Origin: Centrapalus pauciflorus
Taxonomy: Eukaryota; Streptophyta; Magnoliopsida; Asterales; Asteraceae
Assembly (NCBI GenBank): GCA_020465985.1
Contig: JAANYP010007042.1
Coordinates: 310,001-374,000 of the forward strand
Length of the DNA: 64,000 bases
Reading direction: 5' to 3'
Shown: positions 10,105 to 21,469 of the stretch, piece after piece
Numbering within the stretch: position 1 is the first letter of the stretch
Layout of the letters: the number at the start of each line of letters is the position of its first letter
Position numbers and translations under genes: made by a program
Notes under the pieces: model-generated
Databases searched by the model: none
Told to the model about the DNA's origin: nothing
Seen by the model: the letters and a program-made list of their open reading frames with translations, nothing else

Positions 10105-13100
10105 TTAAGGATTCAACATACCTAATTTGTATACCAAAAAATTAAACTGCTTTTCATCTAACGCTTTGGTAAACAAATCAGCTAGTTGATATTCAGTAGG
10201 TACAAAATATAATTCTATATTTCCATTTTCTATATGATCTTTTATGAAATGATACCGAATGTCGATGTGTTTCGTTTTTGAATGTTGCACCGGATTTGAT
10301 GCAATTGCTATTGCGCTCTGAGAATCACAATATATTGAAATTTTCTTTGGTGTAAACCCGTAATCACGTAGTTGGCTCTTCATCCACAACACCTGAGAAC
10401 AGCAGGAAGATACAGCAACGTACTCTGCCTCAGCTGTAGACAATGAAACACAATGTTGTTTCTTGGATGACCAACATACGGGTTTGTCACCTAAGAATTG
10501 TACTGCTCCTGACGTACTCTTTCTGTCCATCTTATCACCTGCGTGATCAGCGTCAGAAAAAGCAGTCAGATTAATTGAAGACTCTCTAGGATACCACAAA
10601 CCAAGATTTGGAGTTCCTTTGAGATATCTTAAAATTCGTTTTGCAGCTGTTAAGTGTGATTCTTTTGGATTTGCCTGATATCTAGCACAGACACATGTAG
10701 CAAACATAATATCTGGTCTACTGGCTGTTAAGTACATTAATGACCCAATTATACCTCGATAATGAGTCACATCTACAGGTTTCCCTGAGATGTCCGCATC
10801 GAGTTTTGATTTTGAATCCGGAGCCATGGGAGTTTTCATAGGAGTACTATTGACCATGTTAAATTTCTTTAACATGTCTTGTATATATTTTGACTGATTG
10901 ATAAAAATACCATCAGTTAATTGTTTTACTTGTAATCCTAAGAAAAAATATATTTCCCCCATCATGCTCATTTCGAATTTCTGGGACATTAAAAATGCGA
11001 ATTTCTTACAAAATTCTGGATTTGTAGACCCAAATATCATATCATCTACATATATCTGTATAACTATGATATCTGACCCCTGATGTTTTATAAACAGGGT
11101 TGTGTCAACTGCACCTTTTGTAAATCCACATTTCAACAGATATGTTGAAAGTGCATCATACCAAGCACGAGGTGCTTGTTTAAGGCCATACAGTGACTTA
11201 TCCAAAATATATACATGATCAGGTTTCGAAGGATCAGTAAACCCTTCGGGCTGATATGTATATACTTCATCTGTTAGCTCCCCGTTTAAAAACGCAGTTT
11301 TGACATCCATTTGATATACTGTAAAATTTTTATGAGCGGCAAACGCTAAAAACATCCTTATAGCTTCAATTCGTGCAACTGGTGCGAATGTTTCATCATA
11401 ATCAATCCCTTCTTGTTGGCTGTATCCTTTGGCCACGAGACGAGCTTTATTCCGAATGATGACACCATGTTCATCTTTCTTGTTTTTGAAGATCCATTTC
11501 GTGCCAATTATGGATTTGTCTTTTGGGCGCTTAACAAGTCTCCAGACCTTTAACCGTTCAAACTGGTTGAGTTCTTCTTGCATCGCCACAATCCAATCAG
11601 CATCCAGAAGGGCTTCTTTTACATTTTTGGGCTCAATCTTACTCAAAAAATTTGAAAATAAGCATTCATTTATAGTAGCCCTTCTGGTTTGGACTGACGC
11701 AGATGGATCACCAATGATGTTCTCTATTGGGTGATTTCTTGTCCACTTAACTGTATGTGGAAACGGTTCTATTGGGTCTTGGTTGGGATTGAGATCTAAA
11801 TATGGTTCGGGAGTTACTGCAGATGTTGTAGGTGGGACATCTGAGGTAGAAGCTTCTGAATGTTCAGAAGTAATGGGGGTTTCAGAAGAATGTGGAGGTT
11901 CAATTGGTTGTACAATCTCAGTAGTTGACTGCACATTTGCTGTTGAAGCTTCTCCAGTTTCTTTTGAACTTTGTTGTTGAGAAAGATCTGAGACTATGAC
12001 TGGATCTTCAGTAATCCTGTCATGCACCAAATTTTGAACATTAGTTTTGGGCTTTTCAAAATAGTCGTCATAAAAATTCTCAAACAACTTATTTAATTCA
12101 GAAAGTTCAGCATTTTGTCCAGTTGACTCCAATGAAGTCTGCATATTAGGTTCGGGTCCTGAACTGGTGTGTTCAGAAGCCATTACCACTCCTTCGTCGA
12201 ATTTAACATTTACGCTCTCGTTGACTGTCTTGGTTCTCTTGTTGTACACTCGGAATGCAACCGACTCCTTTGAATACCCGATGAATATTCCTTCATCTGC
12301 CTTTTGATTAAATTTTCCAAGGTTGTCTTTATCATTTAGAATAAAGCATCTGCAACCAAAGACATGGAAAAATTTAATATTAGGTATTCGTTTATTAATC
12401 AGTTCATAAGGAGTCTTTCCGAATCTTTTATTTATTATTGAACGGTTTTGTGTGAAACAAGCTGTTGCAACCGCTTCTGCCCACAAGAACAACCGTAAAT
12501 TGGAGTAGGCCAACATTGTCCTAGCTGATTCCACTAGTGTCCGATTTCTTCTTTCAACGACACCGTTTTGTTGTGGAGTTCGAGCAGCTGAGAACTGATG
12601 TGTAATTCCTACTGAATTCAAGAACGAGTCAAGTGATTTGTTCTTGAACTCTGTTCCGTTGTCTGAGCGGATTGTCTGAATTGTGAGTTGCAACTTTACT
12701 TGTATTTTCCGGATGAAGTCTATGATGGTTTCGGTTGCATCTGATTTAGATCTCAGGAAAAACACCCATGTGTATCGTGAATAGTCATCAACTATCACCA
12801 ATACATATCGTTTCTTATTTATGCTTTGTACTCTCATTGGTCCACACAAATCCATATGCAATAACTCCAGTGCTCTCGTGGATGAGTGTTCTGTTTTGGA
12901 TTTGTGTGTGGCTCTTGTCATCTTTCCTTTTTCACATGCCGCACATAATTGCTCTTTTTGGAATTTGAGCGCCGGCAGCCCTTTAACTAACCCTCCTTTT
13001 GCTAGGTTGGTTAGCTCATTGAAGTTCAGATGTGAAAGGCGACGATGCCACAGCCATGCTGTTTTAGATGTAGCTTTTGACAATAAGCAGACATCTTTCT

Positions 13101-13455
13101 TCAGATTGATCGAGGCTAAATCAATGGAGTACAGATTTGTTTTCCTGTTTCCTGCTAGAATTTCTTTTCCTTCTGCGAATCTGATGCTGCACCGATTGGC
13201 TTTGAAGTTGACTTCTAATCCCTTATCACACAATTGTCCAATACTAAATAGATTGTGTCCAAGACCATCAACATAAAAGACCTTTTGGATGGTGATCTTG
13301 TCATACTTCAGACTTCCGTATCCTTTGATCGGACAAAATTGATCGTTTTCAAATCTAACCGTCCCACAGAACTTTTCTACAAAGTCCGTGAGTGTGTCTC
13401 GTTGTCCGGTCATATGTTTGGAGCATCCGGAGTCAAGGTACCAGACATGGTTTAC
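10105..13455 (-). CDS. Pol of element B: protease, integrase, RT, RNase H
   Basis: Open from just after an in-frame TAG (13456-13458) to the stop at 10105. The protease catalytic triplet DSG lies at about 13435 within YLDSGCSKHMTG. Counting from the Met at 13413: integrase zinc residues H123, H128, C157, C160; catalytic D188, D251 (DNGTEF) and E287; copia RT from about 630 with YVDD at 788-791; RNase H to the C-terminus at 1102. All key residues are present and the order PR-INT-RT-RH is that of Ty1-copia. It reverse-transcribes and integrates the element from virus-like particles. In this copy it is out of frame with the upstream gag segment, so it would not be made as a normal gag-pol fusion. 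Confidence 0.9.
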   Translation of the reverse strand, partial: VNHVWYLDSGCSKHMTGQRDTLTDFVEKFCGTVRFENDQFCPIKGYGSLKYDKITIQKVFYVDGLGHNLFSIGQLCDKGLEVNFKANRCSIRFAEGKEILAGNRKTNLYSIDLASINLKKDVCLLSKATSKTAWLWHRRLSHLNFNELTNLAKGGLVKGLPALKFQKEQLCAACEKGKMTRATHKSKTEHSSTRALELLHMDLCGPMRVQSINKKRYVLVIVDDYSRYTWVFFLRSKSDATETIIDFIRKIQVKLQLTIQTIRSDNGTEFKNKSLDSFLNSVGITHQFSAARTPQQNGVVERRNRTLVESARTMLAYSNLRLFLWAEAVATACFTQNRSIINKRFGKTPYELINKRIPNIKFFHVFGCRCFILNDKDNLGKFNQKADEGIFIGYSKESVAFRVYNKRTKTVNESVNVKFDEGVVMASEHTSSGPEPNMQTSLESTGQNAELSELNKLFENFYDDYFEKPKTNVQNLVHDRITEDPVIVSDLSQQQSSKETGEASTANVQSTTEIVQPIEPPHSSETPITSEHSEASTSDVPPTTSAVTPEPYLDLNPNQDPIEPFPHTVKWTRNHPIENIIGDPSASVQTRRATINECLFSNFLSKIEPKNVKEALLDADWIVAMQEELNQFERLKVWRLVKRPKDKSIIGTKWIFKNKKDEHGVIIRNKARLVAKGYSQQEGIDYDETFAPVARIEAIRMFLAFAAHKNFTVYQMDVKTAFLNGELTDEVYTYQPEGFTDPSKPDHVYILDKSLYGLKQAPRAWYDALSTYLLKCGFTKGAVDTTLFIKHQGSDIIVIQIYVDDMIFGSTNPEFCKKFAFLMSQKFEMSMMGEIYFFLGLQVKQLTDGIFINQSKYIQDMLKKFNMVNSTPMKTPMAPDSKSKLDADISGKPVDVTHYRGIIGSLMYLTASRPDIMFATCVCARYQANPKESHLTAAKRILRYLKGTPNLGLWYPRESSINLTAFSDADHAGDKMDRKSTSGAVQFLGDKPVCWSSKKQHCVSLSTAEAEYVAVSSCCSQVLWMKSQLRDYGFTPKKISIYCDSQSAIAIASNPVQHSKTKHIDIRYHFIKDHIENGNIELYFVPTEYQLADLFTKALDEKQFNFLVYKLGMLNP

Positions 13456-13918
13456 CTATAAAACGAAGTAGTACATGAGGTACCCACTTGTAGTTGGGTA
13501 CTTTTGTGTTAGGTAAATCATGCATAGTATCTTTTGTTTTTCTAACTGATATGGCTTTTAGCTTATCATTTGAAGTTATTTTAGGTACCAATTTTTGAAC
13601 TGTTCTTTTGGGTATCCACTTTTGTACAATTCGCGGTGGAATTGTTTTTGAAATAATTTTCTTTGGAACCCTTTTCTGTTCATAAAATGGGTCCTTTTTC
13701 TTTGGTTGCCATACGAGCTTATTATATTTCACAGTTTCAGGCTTACAAACACAAGAATTCAAAGCAATTAATTTTGTTCTTGAAAACTTAATACAAGAAT
13801 TATTAACAAGTTTATCATTATTACAGACAGATTGTTCAATTTTGCTATTTCTATCTGTAACAATTTTTTCTTTCACGCGCCATTCTTGTTTTTCTCTTCT
13901 CTTTTCTTCTTTCGCCAT
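13433..13918 (-). pseudogene. Gag C-terminal / pre-protease segment of B in a shifted frame
   Basis: A 161-codon basic, Lys/Arg-rich segment whose start overlaps the end of the main gag frame (13873-13918, a K/R-rich stretch read in two frames). It ends at a TGA lying over the protease DSG codons. It looks like the natural continuation of gag into protease, displaced by one indel at each end (about 13900 and 13435-13455). A programmed frameshift is possible but two in a row is unlikely, so I call it decay. Confidence 0.6.
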
Positions 13919-16719
13919 ACTTGTTTTCTCGAACCGTTCACAATGATATCTGGCATAAAAGAAGTATGAGAATTAGTAGATTTAGAAACTCGTTTTTTCT
14001 GTAACTTTTTCATAGTTGTTGAAGATTTGACTTTACGTGCAATAGAGTTCGTTGATGAAGATGATTCACCCTTTTCAAAACTAGGAGACTGAACAAAAAA
14101 TTTTGTTTTCTCCTTCTTTTGTTGTACTGATGGTGAATTTTCAGATGGTTTTAAAGAATCTGTAGTCATTCTTTGCATAATTTTAACAGGTTCTTTATTA
14201 CCATTTGATTGTTTGTTAGTCAAAGGTTTGATAAATTCACCAATTTTACCAAACATTTGATCTAATGAATTATCATCAGAGTGCATGTACAGATCAAATT
14301 CTTTCTCTGAATTAATAGAGTCTAGAGAAGTAGTTGATTGTGGATCAGACACATTTATGTGTTTAGGCTTATTTTGCAACATTTGTTCCATTTTAATTAA
14401 TTCAGCCTTGAGAGTTCCATTCTCTGTCTCAAAATTTTTAATTTTCAATTCTAAATCAGAATTTATCTGTTCTAAAATTGAATTTGGTAAATATAAATTT
14501 TGAGACTGAGTTGATAATTCAGACAAATTCTTTTCAGAATAAGTTTGAATGAACTCTTCTTTAGTATCAATAATGTTGCTTGTTTCATTTATCTTTGTAT
14601 AATCAACATAATTTTGCATTTTGTCTGATCGTAATCTTTTTATTTCTTCGCTAGATTCTACTTCTTCAGATGCTTTCATAAATGTCATTTTTAATCCTAA
14701 ATTCATGTATCTGACATCATATAGTGTTGGTGAATTTGATATAGCTTTTGTCAGATACTTAGGATTTTCCCAACCAATACCAGATTTAGAGTTATAAAAC
14801 TCTGTATCTTTTGGTTGATTTAAATATATTGTTTGATCTGTTTGCCCTCTTTTAATAAATTCATCCTCCATCTTTTTTATTTTCTCATAAAGTTTAGTTC
14901 TTTCTTCAAATATGGCATGATATTTTACAGAAAAGTTTGAGGTTTCTAACTCAGCTATTCGCAGACTTTCTTGTAAATCAGATATTTTGTGGTTCAGATT
15001 GAGTATATTGCTTTGAAGTTCTTTTTCCTTATCTTGTAAGTCTGAGACAGCTCGTAAAGCTAAGGCTTTATCTTTGGAAAAATCTAGAACTAAATTGTGT
15101 TCATTTTGAAGTTTGTTTTCCAAAGAATGAACCTTTTTCTTTTCTGCCTTTAAGGATTTTTCAAACTTTTTAATCATAAAGGCCATATTAGTTAGTTTTT
15201 CTTCTAAGATGCATGATTCATCATTATCAGAGTCTGAATTAGAATTTACCTCCGGTCTTTCTGAATCATCTGAGTTTTCAGACTCTGAATCTTCCTCATT
15301 TTCAGCTTCATTTTGGCCAGTTGCCATTAATGCAACTTCTTCTGTTGCTTCCTCTTCATCAGAATCAGATTCTCTTCTCTCTGCATCCTCTTCATCAGTC
15401 AGTCCAACCCACACCTCATCTTCAGCTATCATGGCTGATTCACTCAGTTCAGATTCATTGAAAATTTCTGACTTCAGACAAATATGGGCATCTTCATCCA
15501 AGATATCATCGTCTTCTGATAACTGTAACCAATGATCATCCTCCGCCATAAGAGCTTTGCCTGACTCTTTCTCTTTGGCTAAGAGTGCCTTTCTTGTATA
15601 GTAGTCTGAATTTTTGACTACAAGAGATCTGCATTCCCGGGCATAGTGACCTGGTTTTCCACAGTTATAGCATTTCTGTTCCGACTCTTTCTTGGCTGAT
15701 TTGTCTGACTTCTCAAATTTGTCAGTCTTTCGTGCATTACTCTCTCCAGATTTCTCATACTTATCTTTTTTCTCAATTTTCCTTGAACCTGTTTTATAGC
15801 GCATCTTGTTGTTTGTTGGCTTTCTGTAAAATTTCTTCTGAAATGCTTTTGTAAGCAAAGCCATTTGCTTTTTCATCTCTTCAATTTCTGAATCAGCAGA
15901 TGAATCTGAAGATTCTGATTCAGAAGATGTGCTACTGATTAGTGCTCTTTTTTCCTTTTTCAGCTTGTATTTATACTTTTTCTCCGCCAGTAGAGCTAGT
16001 GGATCAGCAGTTTCTTTTTCCGCTTTCTTCTTTCCAGATATTTTCCTCAATACAACTTCTTGGTAGTTGTTGAGGTTTTCAAATAGCATATGAAAATCCA
16101 TCTCCTCTATATCTTTCGTTTGTTGGATGATCATAGCATATTTTTCCCATTCTGGATTTAGCACATTTAAAAATTTGACATTGATGTCCAAGTTGGACTT
16201 TGTCACTCCGTTTCTTTTTACTTCACTTACCAGATTCACAAATCTGAGGTAAGTGTTTTCCAAAAGTTCACCTTCACGAGCTCTAAAGTTCTCAAACGTC
16301 ATTAGGCTATTCCTAGCCCTATTAGTAGCAGCTCTGTCTGATCCCCTCATGATTTTGCATACTTCATCCCAGATGGACTTAGCAGTCTTTGTATTTGTCA
16401 GACAAGTGTATATATCATTGGGGATTGAAATCAACAATAGTTTTCTGGCAGTCTTGTCCCCTAACTTTCTCTTTTTCTGGGCCTCTGTTAAGTTTGTGAC
16501 CTCAACAGTCCTCGGTGGTATTGGGGGATTGCCAGTTGGTACTCCTGGGATCGTTTCCATAAAAATTGCTGGTCCTTCAGTTAATGATTTCAGCATTTCT
16601 TCAGACAAATCATGGAAACTGATAAATTCAAGAAACCGCTCCCGCCATTGGACATATTCTCCCCTGTATAAGATTGGGGGTTTGGTTTCTGATCCCATAG
16701 CCAGTGCATCTTTAGACAT
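13873..16719 (-). CDS. Gag of element B
   Basis: The frame is open from 16800. I prefer the Met at 16719 (MSKDALAMGSE) because it begins the conserved copia gag N-terminus followed by ILYRGEYVQWRERF. The capsid-like gag domain occupies roughly residues 10-230 from that start. One CCHC knuckle (CYNCGKPGHYAREC) lies at about 350-363, then acidic Ser/Glu-rich sequence and long coiled coils to residue 800. Length is about 948 residues before the break, long for copia but normal for Sireviruses. It packages element RNA into particles. The frame ends early in a K/R-rich stretch at 13873, where the sequence continues in another frame. Confidence 0.85.
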   Translation of the reverse strand: MSKDALAMGSETKPPILYRGEYVQWRERFLEFISFHDLSEEMLKSLTEGPAIFMETIPGVPTGNPPIPPRTVEVTNLTEAQKKRKLGDKTARKLLLISIPNDIYTCLTNTKTAKSIWDEVCKIMRGSDRAATNRARNSLMTFENFRAREGELLENTYLRFVNLVSEVKRNGVTKSNLDINVKFLNVLNPEWEKYAMIIQQTKDIEEMDFHMLFENLNNYQEVVLRKISGKKKAEKETADPLALLAEKKYKYKLKKEKRALISSTSSESESSDSSADSEIEEMKKQMALLTKAFQKKFYRKPTNNKMRYKTGSRKIEKKDKYEKSGESNARKTDKFEKSDKSAKKESEQKCYNCGKPGHYARECRSLVVKNSDYYTRKALLAKEKESGKALMAEDDHWLQLSEDDDILDEDAHICLKSEIFNESELSESAMIAEDEVWVGLTDEEDAERRESDSDEEEATEEVALMATGQNEAENEEDSESENSDDSERPEVNSNSDSDNDESCILEEKLTNMAFMIKKFEKSLKAEKKKVHSLENKLQNEHNLVLDFSKDKALALRAVSDLQDKEKELQSNILNLNHKISDLQESLRIAELETSNFSVKYHAIFEERTKLYEKIKKMEDEFIKRGQTDQTIYLNQPKDTEFYNSKSGIGWENPKYLTKAISNSPTLYDVRYMNLGLKMTFMKASEEVESSEEIKRLRSDKMQNYVDYTKINETSNIIDTKEEFIQTYSEKNLSELSTQSQNLYLPNSILEQINSDLELKIKNFETENGTLKAELIKMEQMLQNKPKHINVSDPQSTTSLDSINSEKEFDLYMHSDDNSLDQMFGKIGEFIKPLTNKQSNGNKEPVKIMQRMTTDSLKPSENSPSVQQKKEKTKFFVQSPSFEKGESSSSTNSIARKVKSSTTMKKLQKKRVSKSTNSHTSFMPDIIVNGSRKQVWRKKKREEKNKNGA

Positions 16720-16889
16720 GTTGATTGATCTTTGGGAAACTTGACCAAGATCTGATGAACTCCGAATGAGATTGAAAAATTTGATCACACCTTGAAACAC
16801 AGATTAGTACTGAAATCTACAACACAATGACTTGTTAGTAGCAATAAGCAACTTAACTCAGACAGTGAATTGTGTTTTGATTAATGTGT

Positions 16890-17520
16890 GTGTGTCAAAC
16901 TTGAATGATTCTTGTGTTATGAGTGAAACTTGAATGAATATAGTGTAAAACTCGATTGAGTTTATGGTAAAACTCGATTGATTCTTTTACCAAACTCGAA
17001 TGATTCTTTTGGAGAAACTCGATTGAGTTTTTGATCAAACTCGAATGAGTGTTTGATCAAACTCGAATGTATTTTGATCAAACTCGAGTGAGTATATTAC
17101 AAAACTCGAATGTCTTATACAAAACTCGAATGAGTCTTATACAAAACACGAATGAGTCTTATACAAAACTCGAATGATTCTTATATAAAACTCGAATCAG
17201 TCTTATATAAAACTCGAAGGAGTCTTATATAAAACACGAATGAATCTTATATAAAACTCGAATCAGTCTTAGATAAAACTCGAATGAGTCTTATATAAAA
17301 CTCTATTGGTTTTGTTCTAAAACTCGATTGTGTTTGTTCTGAAATTCGAGTTTGTTAACAAAATGTTGTCAACTCGAATATCACAAGTTGTCAACTCGAA
17401 TGACAAGTTTGTCAACTCGAATATTAGTTATACACAACTCGAATAACTAAGGTAATCAACTCGATTAACTAAGGTACTCAACTCGAATTACACACAGGAT
17501 GTGTATATTTCGAGTTTCTT
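16890..17520 (-). repeat. Array of CTCGAAT motifs in the 5' leader of B
   Basis: More than twenty copies of AAACTCGAATGA-like units (plus-strand reading) between the PBS and gag, spaced mostly 20-30 bp, with variants CTCGATTG and CTCGAGTG. Towards the LTR they change to CAACTCGAATNAC. They lie in the transcribed 5' leader of the element. Confidence 0.85.
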
Positions 17521-17919
17521 AGTATTTTCAGCTTTTTCAAGTCTGAAATTCAGATTAAAACCAAATTTTACCCAATTTCACTCAAATTGTAATCGAAGGT
17601 AAGGTTTTTGAATACAAACACTTTTTGTTAAACACTTTTGTGCAAAAATGGATCTAAGGCTGAGTTTTTCAATAGAACAGTAACCGTTTTTACACTTTTC
17701 AAAATTTCAGAAAATTGCCTAGATCTTTTTCTGTGTTTTGAAAATCAAATCAAGTTTATATTCAATTGATTCGTCTATGAATCCTTAACCTTCGATCCAA
17801 TTATCACTTACAATGATCAACAGAATCAAAACCCCTAGTGATTTTAGGGTTTTTCCGAAAAAAATGCTCAAGAACACGTAAAAAATTTCAATCTCAATCA
17901 GAATGATTCACCCCTAAGT

Positions 17920-17930
17920 CTCTGATACCA
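17920..17930 (-). other. Primer-binding site of element B
   Basis: Minus strand TGGTATCAGAG, complementary to the 3' end of plant initiator methionine tRNA, two bases after the 5' LTR end. Confidence 0.9.
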
Positions 17931-17932
17931 AT

Positions 17933-18227
17933 TGTAAAATCTAGTTTCTACCAATTCAATCAACAATATGCAATTAATAAGAACAAATATAAGAATCAAC
18001 ACTGACCAAATGATTCGATTGATGATCTTGATGATTACAAAATGTATATTGAGATCTTCGTGTACAGTGCCGCTATTCCCTGATTACAATCCGTACAAAA
18101 GTGAATATCTGACAGATCTACTAAATTGGAAAGTCAAAGTTCCTATTTATACATTTTTACAAACTATTAAGGAAATACATAAACAGTCCCTAGACTTTGT
18201 TTTTCATCAACTAAACATATTCTAACA
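17933..18227 (-). repeat. 5' LTR of element B
   Basis: 295 bp with TG...CA ends; on the minus strand it starts TGTTAGAATATG and ends ATTTTACA, next to the PBS. It matches 4257-4430 over its first 174 bp. The length is short for a Sirevirus. Confidence 0.9.
18143..18151 (-). promoter_or_regulatory. Probable TATA box in the 5' LTR of B
   Basis: Minus strand TATAAATAG about 80 bp inside the LTR, a reasonable U3 position. Confidence 0.55.
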
Positions 18228-18535
18228 TTTTACGTTTAGAAAATGAAAGAACTTAAAACATGAATGGTTAGTAACTTTTTTTCGTTTCTAAAAAACAAAT
18301 AAAAGCTTAAGGTTAAAAAAAATTTGGTTTGGAAGACTACAATATAAAATTTTCGTATTTTTTTCATTCGAAAAAGCTAAAAAACGAAATGGATTCTAAT
18401 TTGATACTATTGTTTATAATAAAAGAAATAAATAAGTTTGTAATTTAAACTAAAAATTATATTAAAAAATATAAGAAACTTAATAAACAAATAAATTAAT
18501 ATGTAAAAAGTTAAATGAATAATAAATAATAATAA
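18228..18535. other. AT-rich flank, nothing recognised
   Basis: 308 bp between the LTR of B and the Mutator-like element. A/T-rich with no ORF, RNA gene or repeat I can name; it begins with the presumed TSD TTTTA of B. Confidence 0.6.
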
Positions 18536-19264
18536 GACTAAATTACATAAATGGTCCCTGTGGTTTATATGAAATTATGGTTTTAGTCCCTGAAAGAATT
18601 TTATTACACCATAAGTCCCTGAAATCGAAAATTTGTAACATTTTGTTCCTTGAAACTAATGGCAGTTAACCTGAGCCGTTAGTTTGAGGGGCATTTTGGT
18701 CTTTTTGAATTTCAAGGACCATTTATGTAATTTTCAAGCTTTCAGGAACCATTTATGTAACTTTCATACTTTTCATATACATATTTAGTATTTTTCTTTT
18801 TTATAATTTAATTATCCAAATATAACATTTTATTTTTTTATTCTTTTAGTTTTAATCAATAATTTTTATTTGTATGTTTATTGTTATTATTAATGTTAGT
18901 TTTTTTATATATTACTATAATTATTTATTTAATATTATTATATGATATAACTGGTTATTATTTTCAATTATTTATTGAGAATCCAAATTTTTCTCTATTG
19001 TTTTTTTCATTTAAGAAAACTAAAACTAAAAACTAGTTGTAGTTTTTATCGTTCGGAAAATTTATAAACGAAATGATTTATTTCATTTCTCAATTCAAAA
19101 AAAATTCAAAATAACGACGTGTTGAAACTTTTTTTGTTTGGAAAAGGTATATAGTCAAAATGCTTCGTAGTTTCTTCATTCTAAATACTTAATAAAAATT
19201 TTAATTCTAAATGGTTTGAAAAATTCAAGAATTGAAATGGTTCATCGCTTTTTAGTCAAAAACA

Positions 19265-19885
19265 TTGAATTCCAAATGGTTTATTGATTTTTTATCTACG
19301 TTTAATTAAAATCAGAATGGTTCTTTTGTTAAAAAAATCTAAAATCATAATTGTTTACCGTTTTTTTGATCAAAATAATTTAATTAAAATCAAAATGGTT
19401 CGTCATTTTTTTATAAAAAACATGTTAATACCTGATGGTTATCGTTGTTTGAAAATATCAAAACTCATAATGGTTCATCATTTTTTGATCAAAAAATTAT
19501 CGAAATGGTTCATCGTTTATTTGATCCAAAAAACAATATTGGAGTGGTTCGTAATTTTTTTTCGTTGTTTAATCAAAATCGTAATGATTTTTTTTGTAAA
19601 ATAAAAAATCAAAAAATGATGAACCATTATTGATTTTTTGGATCAAATAAATGATGGACCATTTCGATGATTTTTTTGATCAAAAAATAATTATGATTTT
19701 TGATTTTTTCAAACAATGATAACCATCTGGTATTAATTCTTTTTATTAAAAAAATGGCGAACCATTTTGATTTTAATTTAATATTTTTGATCAAAAATGG
19801 GTAAACTATTATGATTTTTTGATTTTTTAAACAAAAAAACCATTCTGATTTCATTAAACGTAGATAAAAAAATCAATACAATTTT
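19265..19885. repeat. Internal hairpin inside the foldback element
   Basis: 19265 to about 19620 reappears inverted at about 19625-19885: markers such as TTTATTGATTTTTTATCTACG, TGATGGTTATCGTTG and TTTGATCCAAAAAA are found complemented in reverse order. The axis is near 19622. The arms have drifted by several indels. Short ORFs here are artefacts of the repeats. Confidence 0.75.
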
Positions 19886-19916
19886 AATTTTTCAATAAAA
19901 TACAACAAACAATTTG

Positions 19917-21469
19917 GAATTAATTACAAAAATGATCCCTGTGGTTTGTCCTAAAATTTGGATTTGGTCCCTGAACTTTCAATTTTGCAGAAACGGTCCT
20001 TATTTTCATAGTTTGTTTGCAATTTTGGTCCCTCAACCTATTAACTTTTCTAATATGACCAAATTACCCTTATTTTGATGCAAACTATAGGGACCATTTC
20101 TACAATTAATTATTTAACTCTTTTTTATTCTTAATTAAATAAATTATTTTTTAGTGTTACTTAAATTTAATAAACTATAAAAAAATGAAAGTATTATTTA
20201 ATTATTCATGTTGGTTCATAAATGATTTAGATATTTTTAGTCTTAATTAATTTTAATTTACTATAATCAAAGTGTAAACCAATCAAAATTTATAATCGAA
20301 AAAATCATTTATGTTTAGAAACTATTTTCTAGAAGTTTCGTATATAAAATATTATAAAAATATTTGACTCTATAATTATTTATGTTGGCTCATAAATTTA
20401 TAATAAAAATATGTTTGTTGGTCAAATATTTTACTTTCTTCTTAAATAAAATCGGCCAAAGATTATTTTATAATATGTTCACATTTATATCAAATCATGG
20501 TGATAATGGTAAAGTGATAAATCTAAATGGTTTAAATTTTTAAGGTGTAGATTTGATCGACTTAAAATGAAAATTCAAATTGAAAGACGAAAAAAGATTA
20601 AAAACCTATTTATATTTCTCGATTTTTATGTAAAGGTCTGACAAACCAAAGTTTGATGATAAAAGTTGTTAATCATGAATCTCAAAGATGTTATACGGAC
20701 CTAAAATTTTAAATCGTTTTTGGTGTAATTAAAAATTAAAACGATAAAATAATTGATACGTTAAATAAAAAAATTCGATTGTCTTAGACCATTTAAAAGT
20801 TTTTTTTAACTTGGTCAAATTAAACGTTAAAATTTAATTTATTTAATTTCTTTAATATTTTTAACTATAATTAAACTGTTAACTCATAAATAATTTTTTT
20901 AATAATTTATTAAAGTTAATTAACATTAAAAATAAAGTAGAGTCAGTTACGTAAATGGTCTTTGTGGTTTGATCAACATAAATATTTTTTATTATAAATG
21001 TATGAACCAGTATGAAATAATTATAAATAAAAAATTTCTTATTTATGAAACCTTTAAAAAAATAATTTCCAAACATAAATGATATTTTCGATTATAAATT
21101 TTGATTGGTTTACACTTTGATTATAGTAAATTAAAATTAATTAAGACTAAAAATATCTAAATCATTTATATACCAACACAAATAATTAAATAATTCTTTT
21201 CTATTTTTTATAGTTTATTAAAGTTAAGTAATACTAAAAAATAATTTATTTAATTAAGATTAAAAAGAGTTAAAACCTAATTATAGAAATGGTCTCTGTA
21301 GTTTGCATCAAAATAAGGGTAATTTGGTCATATTAGAAAAGTTAATAGGTTGAGGGACCAAAATTGCAAACAAACTTTGAAAATAAGGACCATTTTTGCA
21401 AAATTGAAAGTTCAGGGACCAAATCCAAATTTTAAGACAAACCACAGGGACCATTTTTGTAATTAACTC
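19917..21469. mobile_element. Second foldback element nested in the first
   Basis: Ends GAATTAATTACAAAAATGAT at left and, inverted, GAGTTAATTACAAAAATGGT at right. Each is followed by about 190 bp of matched sequence (GGTCCCTGTGGTTTGTC, TGGTCCCTCAACCTATTAAC and GTAATTTGGTCATATTAG or complements). Further inverted AT-rich sequence follows inward. It has the same style of TIR as the outer element but a different sequence. I found no clear 9-bp TSD. Confidence 0.65.

Larger units (their letters stand above)
4257..18227 (-). mobile_element. Element B: Sirevirus-like Ty1-copia retrotransposon, near complete
   Basis: Read on the minus strand the order is 5' LTR (18227-17933), PBS, leader, gag, protease, integrase, RT and RNase H, spacer, env-like region, PPT and the start of the 3' LTR (4430-4257). 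Integrase before RT marks it as Ty1-copia; a downstream env-like region, a long gag with coiled coils and repeated GGGGGAGCA tracts point to the Sirevirus lineage. The 3' LTR is cut short because element A inserted into it. Frameshifts in gag/pro and env make this copy non-autonomous as it stands. Flank TTTTA at 18228-18232 is the expected TSD site; its partner lies beyond A. Confidence 0.88.

Noticed and set aside
12821..13276. 151-codon plus-strand ORF over integrase of B
   Set aside because: Antisense shadow of the conserved integrase region.
19284..19854. Small ORFs rich in Ile/Lys/Phe
   Set aside because: They read through the arms of an AT-rich inverted repeat.
19917..21469. 9-bp TSD for the inner foldback element
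   Set aside because: Flanks AACAATTTG and TAATTTTTT do not match convincingly.
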